Assembly: GCF_014647115.1 (NCBI RefSeq)
Contig: NZ_BMOO01000003.1
Coordinates: 124,001 to 188,000 of the forward strand
Direction of reading: 5' to 3'
DNA: 64,000 bases
Origin: Halarchaeum rubridurum
GTDB taxonomy: Archaea > Halobacteriota > Halobacteria > Halobacteriales > Halobacteriaceae
Of the stretch, positions 61,169 through 64,000 are shown in pieces (within the stretch, counting starts at the first letter, position 1; each line of letters begins with the position of its first letter). Below the pieces are notes generated by a model, which searched no databases, was not told where the DNA came from, and saw only the letters and a list, made by a program, of their open reading frames with translations. Both the position numbers and the translations under genes were made by a program.

Positions 61169-62438
61169 CGCCACGCGGGGTGGGGAGGGCGCGTTTGGAG
61201 CGCGGCGGCACGAGGTAGTTACCGCGGCTCGTGACGTCCATGTACTGGAGGATGCCGTTGTTGGTGCGTTGTCCGACGGGGGAGTCGGCGGCCAGCGCGG
61301 TGGCGTTCATGGCCTCGCGGGTGGCGACGAAGTCGTCGATGGCGCGCTGGAAGCTGACGAAGTGGAGGCCGGCGTGGCCGCCGTCGGTCGAGTCGAAGTC
61401 GCGCCGGAGGATTATCGGGCGGCCATCCTCGCGGACGTCCACCATCTTCTGATTGTGGCCGACGACGCCGTCCGTCGCGGCGGCCGCCGCGGCGGGCTTG
61501 GCTTTGTCCATGCCGGCGTCGGTCCCGAGGTTGTCGCCGGTCCCCTCGACGACGTCGTTCTCGGCGTGGTAGGGGCAGAACATCTTCCCGACGCGGGCCT
61601 CCCGGTCGTCCTGCTCGTACCACTGTTCGAGGTTCAGGCGCATGTGGGAGGCGTGCTGGGTGGTGCCGCCCGCGAACGGGCCGGTCTGGATGGTGACGCG
61701 CGCTTCCGGGGGTTGGGTCTTCTCGTAGCCGGATTTGAACCCCATGTAGAGCGGGGCGTCCTCGGGGACCGGCTGGGAGGTGGGGACGCCGTTCGCGTCC
61801 TGGTTCTCCGCGGGCGTCCCGTCGCCCTTGAAGCCGGTGCGGCGCTCCGCGACGGAGAGGACGCCGTCGAAGGTGTGGGCGACACTGAGGCCGTTGAGCG
61901 TGTCCTGCTCGCCGGTGAGGGCCTGCTCGGCGGCGAGGAGGACGTGGGCGTGGTCGCTGGCGAGGTAGAGGAGGGCGTCGGGGGTGTCGAGCGTCGGGTC
62001 CTCGAAGGACGCCAGCGCCTCGGGTGCGGGGAGGTCGACGCTCTCGGGGAGGTCGGCGTCGAAGCGCTCGAAGTACGCGGGGGCGTACGCCATCGTGGAG
62101 AGGAGGCCCTCGTGGCTCCACGCGTACGCCTCCTCGAGCGTCGCGAGCGCGCGCTCGACCTGCTCGCGCTCGGCCGCGCGCGGCGTGCCCTCGCCCTCGT
62201 AGTCGAGGAGGAGGAGGAGGCGGTGCGTGGGTTCGACGACGTTCCCGTGGTCGTCGCGCGCGAGCGCGTCGTTCCACGCGTGCTGGCGCTCCGGGCGCGC
62301 GTCCGGCGACCCCGTCGGGACGTCGGCGTCGCCCCCGCCCCGGTCCAGACACGCCGCGAGCGCGCTCGCCCCGCCGATTGCCAGTGCCGACTTCACGAAC
62401 GCGCGCCGCTCGATTCCGCGGTCCGGTCCGTCACTCAT
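61161..62438 (-). CDS. Tat-exported DyP-peroxidase-like protein
   Basis: A 425-residue exported protein with Tat signal and lipobox-like end (ERRAFVKSALAIGGASALAAC). The C-terminal part resembles dye-decolorising peroxidases: GHNQKMVDV, ILRRDFDSTD and GLHFVSFQRAIDDF. The family motif GFKDG appears as GFKSGYEK, so the distal Asp is Ser. As in EfeOB-type systems, it pairs with an iron-binding partner (downstream gene). It could take iron from heme or have lost peroxidase chemistry. Confidence 0.75.
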   Translation of the reverse strand: MSDGPDRGIERRAFVKSALAIGGASALAACLDRGGGDADVPTGSPDARPERQHAWNDALARDDHGNVVEPTHRLLLLLDYEGEGTPRAAEREQVERALATLEEAYAWSHEGLLSTMAYAPAYFERFDADLPESVDLPAPEALASFEDPTLDTPDALLYLASDHAHVLLAAEQALTGEQDTLNGLSVAHTFDGVLSVAERRTGFKGDGTPAENQDANGVPTSQPVPEDAPLYMGFKSGYEKTQPPEARVTIQTGPFAGGTTQHASHMRLNLEQWYEQDDREARVGKMFCPYHAENDVVEGTGDNLGTDAGMDKAKPAAAAAATDGVVGHNQKMVDVREDGRPIILRRDFDSTDGGHAGLHFVSFQRAIDDFVATREAMNATALAADSPVGQRTNNGILQYMDVTSRGNYLVPPRSKRALPTPRGDA

Positions 62439-62532
62439 GCACGCCGGTTGGGGACGCGGACGCATATGCGCTACTGGTCGGCAGTCGGTGGTGACTCGGG
62501 CGGGCCCCGACAGCGCACGCGTCGCCGTCGCC

Positions 62533-62796
62533 CTACGCGCCGTCGTCGTCGTCGTTTTCGTCGGCCGCGTGCACGTACCACCGCGTGCCGTTCGAGTACC
62601 CCCAGCGCTCGGCGACGACGCCGGTCCGCTCGCCGTCGAATCGCCCGAGGAACTGCCCGATCTGGCTCGCTGAGAGCGGGAGGTCGGCGGCGAGGTCCTT
62701 GCTCTTGCAGTAGAACGGGCCGGCGTCGAGGCGCTCGCCGAGGTGGCGTTCGAGGCGCGCGACCGCCTGGTTCCGCCGTACGTCGATGGACGACAT
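62533..62796 (-). CDS. small haloarchaeal DNA-binding-like protein (DUF7123-like)
   Basis: An 87-residue protein starting MSSIDVRRNQAV. A helix-turn-helix-like arrangement (DLAADLPLSASQIGQFLGRF) is followed by a wing and strand (VVAERWGYSNGTRWYV). The family name is from memory. Probably a small transcription regulator. It lies between the DyP-like gene and a membrane protein gene with gaps of about 90 bases on each side. Confidence 0.7.
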   Translation of the reverse strand: MSSIDVRRNQAVARLERHLGERLDAGPFYCKSKDLAADLPLSASQIGQFLGRFDGERTGVVAERWGYSNGTRWYVHAADENDDDDGA

Positions 62797-62878
62797 CACG
62801 GTCGGTGGTTCGGGGCCGTCGGATAAGTACGATTGCCGAGATCGGTCCCGATTGGGACCCAAATTCGGCCCGACTCGA

Positions 62879-63289
62879 CTACGTGTTGCTCTGGTAGTAG
62901 AGGACGAGGGCGGCGACGCAGGCGAAGACCTCCGGCAGGAAGGTGAACGGGCCGATGGGGTGGACGGGCCCGAAACCGAGGAGGAGCGGGACGAGCGGGT
63001 TCGTCGTCGCGGCGTAGAGGAGTAGCGCGGCCGTGAACAGCACGAGGCCGCGGCTGAACCCCGTCGGGACCGCCCGGTAGAGTCGGACGTACGCGACGAA
63101 CAGCGCCGCGAGGAGGACGACGGCGAGCGTGGCGAAGAACACCTTCAGGCGCACGAGGACGCCGAATACCCCCGGCGGGTAGAACGGCACGCCGAGTCGC
63201 GGGAGCGCGAGGACGACGCCGGCGGCGAGCGCGAGCGCGACGGCGAGGAGCGCCGCGGTGCGACGCAGGGCGTCCCCGTGCACGCTCAC
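62879..63289 (-). CDS. membrane protein coupled to ABC permease
   Basis: A 136-residue protein with four membrane segments (about 10-30, 45-65, 75-92 and 115-132). It starts at GTG 63289, and its start overlaps the permease stop as GTGA, so it is translationally coupled to the transporter. No family recognised. Likely an accessory part of the same export system. Confidence 0.68.
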   Translation of the reverse strand: MSVHGDALRRTAALLAVALALAAGVVLALPRLGVPFYPPGVFGVLVRLKVFFATLAVVLLAALFVAYVRLYRAVPTGFSRGLVLFTAALLLYAATTNPLVPLLLGFGPVHPIGPFTFLPEVFACVAALVLYYQSNT

Positions 63290-64000
63290 CCTCGGAGGGC
63301 CTCCACGGGCGAGTCGTTCGCGGCCTTCCACGCCGGGTAGAGCCCGCTCAGCACGCTGGCGAAGACGGCGAACGCGAAGCCGTAGAGGAGGTAGCGCGCG
63401 CTCGCCCACTGGAGGACGCCGGCCGGGTCGCCGGCGACCACCTGGAACATCACCGCGCCGACGGCGAGCGAGCAGGTCGCGCCGACGAGGCCGCCGAGCG
63501 TCCCGAGGAACGTCGCCTCGGTGAGAATCATCCGCAGGACCTCGCCGCGTCTGATACCGACGGCGCGCAGGACGCCGATCTCGCCGCGGCGTTCGACGGT
63601 GCTCATCAGCATCACGTTCAGGATGGCGACGCTCGCGACGACGAGCGAGATGCCGCCGATGCCGAGCAGCGCGAGCTGGAGGGTGTTGAGGAACGACCCG
63701 ATGTTCTCCTGGACGCTGGCGTAGCTGGAGACGCGCAGGACCTCCTCCTCGTCGCGGCCGTCGGTGTTGAAGTGCTCCTCCAGCGTGTCCGCGGTTTCGG
63801 TCGCGGCGTCGCCGGAGTCGGCGATGATGGTCACGCTATCGTAGTGGTCCTGGTCGGCGAGCCCGGAGATGGGGACGACGAGCTCGCCGCGACCGCCGCC
63901 CGGCCCGAAGCCGCTCCCGGAGTCGATGAACCCGCGGATACGATAGAGGTGCCCGTCGTACTCCACGGGGTCGCCGAGTTCGAGCCCGAGCTGTTGGGCG
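63286..64000 (-). CDS. MacB/FtsX-type ABC transporter permease, C-terminal part
   Basis: Truncated by the window end; at least 237 residues of the C-terminal part are present. The periplasmic-side domain (LYRIRGFIDSGSGF, YDSVTIIADSGDAATET) is followed by the FtsX module with three membrane segments (LALLGIGGISLVVASVAILN, MLMSTVERRGEIGVLRAVGI, LEALRG end). This family exports lipoproteins, peptides or drugs using a separate ATPase, expected beyond the window. Frame stays open to base 64000. Confidence 0.9.
   Translation of the reverse strand, partial: AQQLGLELGDPVEYDGHLYRIRGFIDSGSGFGPGGGRGELVVPISGLADQDHYDSVTIIADSGDAATETADTLEEHFNTDGRDEEEVLRVSSYASVQENIGSFLNTLQLALLGIGGISLVVASVAILNVMLMSTVERRGEIGVLRAVGIRRGEVLRMILTEATFLGTLGGLVGATCSLAVGAVMFQVVAGDPAGVLQWASARYLLYGFAFAVFASVLSGLYPAWKAANDSPVEALRG

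Noticed and set aside
62820-62840. Another GGATAA-containing site that might match the dif-like arm
   Set aside because: Only six bases match and there is no inverted partner at a 6-base spacing.

Overview
The window is chromosomal DNA of a halophilic archaeon (class Halobacteria). The evidence is a very G+C-rich sequence, strongly acidic proteins, twin-arginine lipoproteins, HalX and HTH-10 regulators, TATA boxes placed for leaderless mRNAs, and paralogue sets typical of haloarchaea. I see no rRNA, CRISPR array or insertion sequence. Genes are packed tightly, with many ATGA/GTGA start-stop overlaps and four convergent pairs that share a 4-base stop overlap.

Region 1 (1-17100) is mostly housekeeping. 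It holds a two-gene methionine synthase, a 38-residue zinc protein, tRNA-Lys(CUU), an RCK-N/DHH phosphoesterase, a PRC-barrel protein, a PLP aminotransferase, a ZIP transporter behind a metal-box-like palindrome, an NCS2 nucleobase permease, a nitrilase-family amidase, an OYE-type oxidoreductase, a thiolase/DUF35 pair whose nucleophile is Ser, and several HTH regulators. Region 2 (17150-23700) has an XPB-like helicase interrupted by a full intein in its SAT motif, a zinc alcohol dehydrogenase, and a histidine kinase/HalX response regulator pair.

Region 3 (23701-47750) is a surface-polysaccharide and glycosylation locus. It encodes family 2 and 4 glycosyltransferases, two paralogous beta-helix proteins, a LamG protein on a Thr-rich stalk, a nucleotidyltransferase/acyltransferase, a GINT1-like propeller, a polysaccharide deacetylase, a phosphohexomutase, a sugar epimerase, a polyprenyl-phosphate glycosyltransferase and an oligosaccharide flippase. 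Embedded in it is a regulator/SDR/cupin trio in which the SDR and cupin share one 22-base promoter motif.

Region 4 (47751-50939) holds a D-xylose-dehydrogenase-type oxidoreductase, then a tyrosine recombinase with a ribbon-helix-helix partner. Behind that pair lies a gene-free, A+T-rich, palindrome-dense stretch containing an 11-6-11 dif-like site. Region 5 (50940-59930) has an ABC1 kinase and a potassium-uptake cluster, trkH-trkA-trkH, with a duplicated promoter, followed by an APC transporter with C-terminal UspA domains. Region 6 (59931-64000) has a hairpin-forming tandem repeat, a P19-like iron lipoprotein with a DyP-like partner, two small proteins and a truncated MacB-type permease. The most novel-looking element is the recombinase/regulator/dif-like module near 49.1-50.9 kb.
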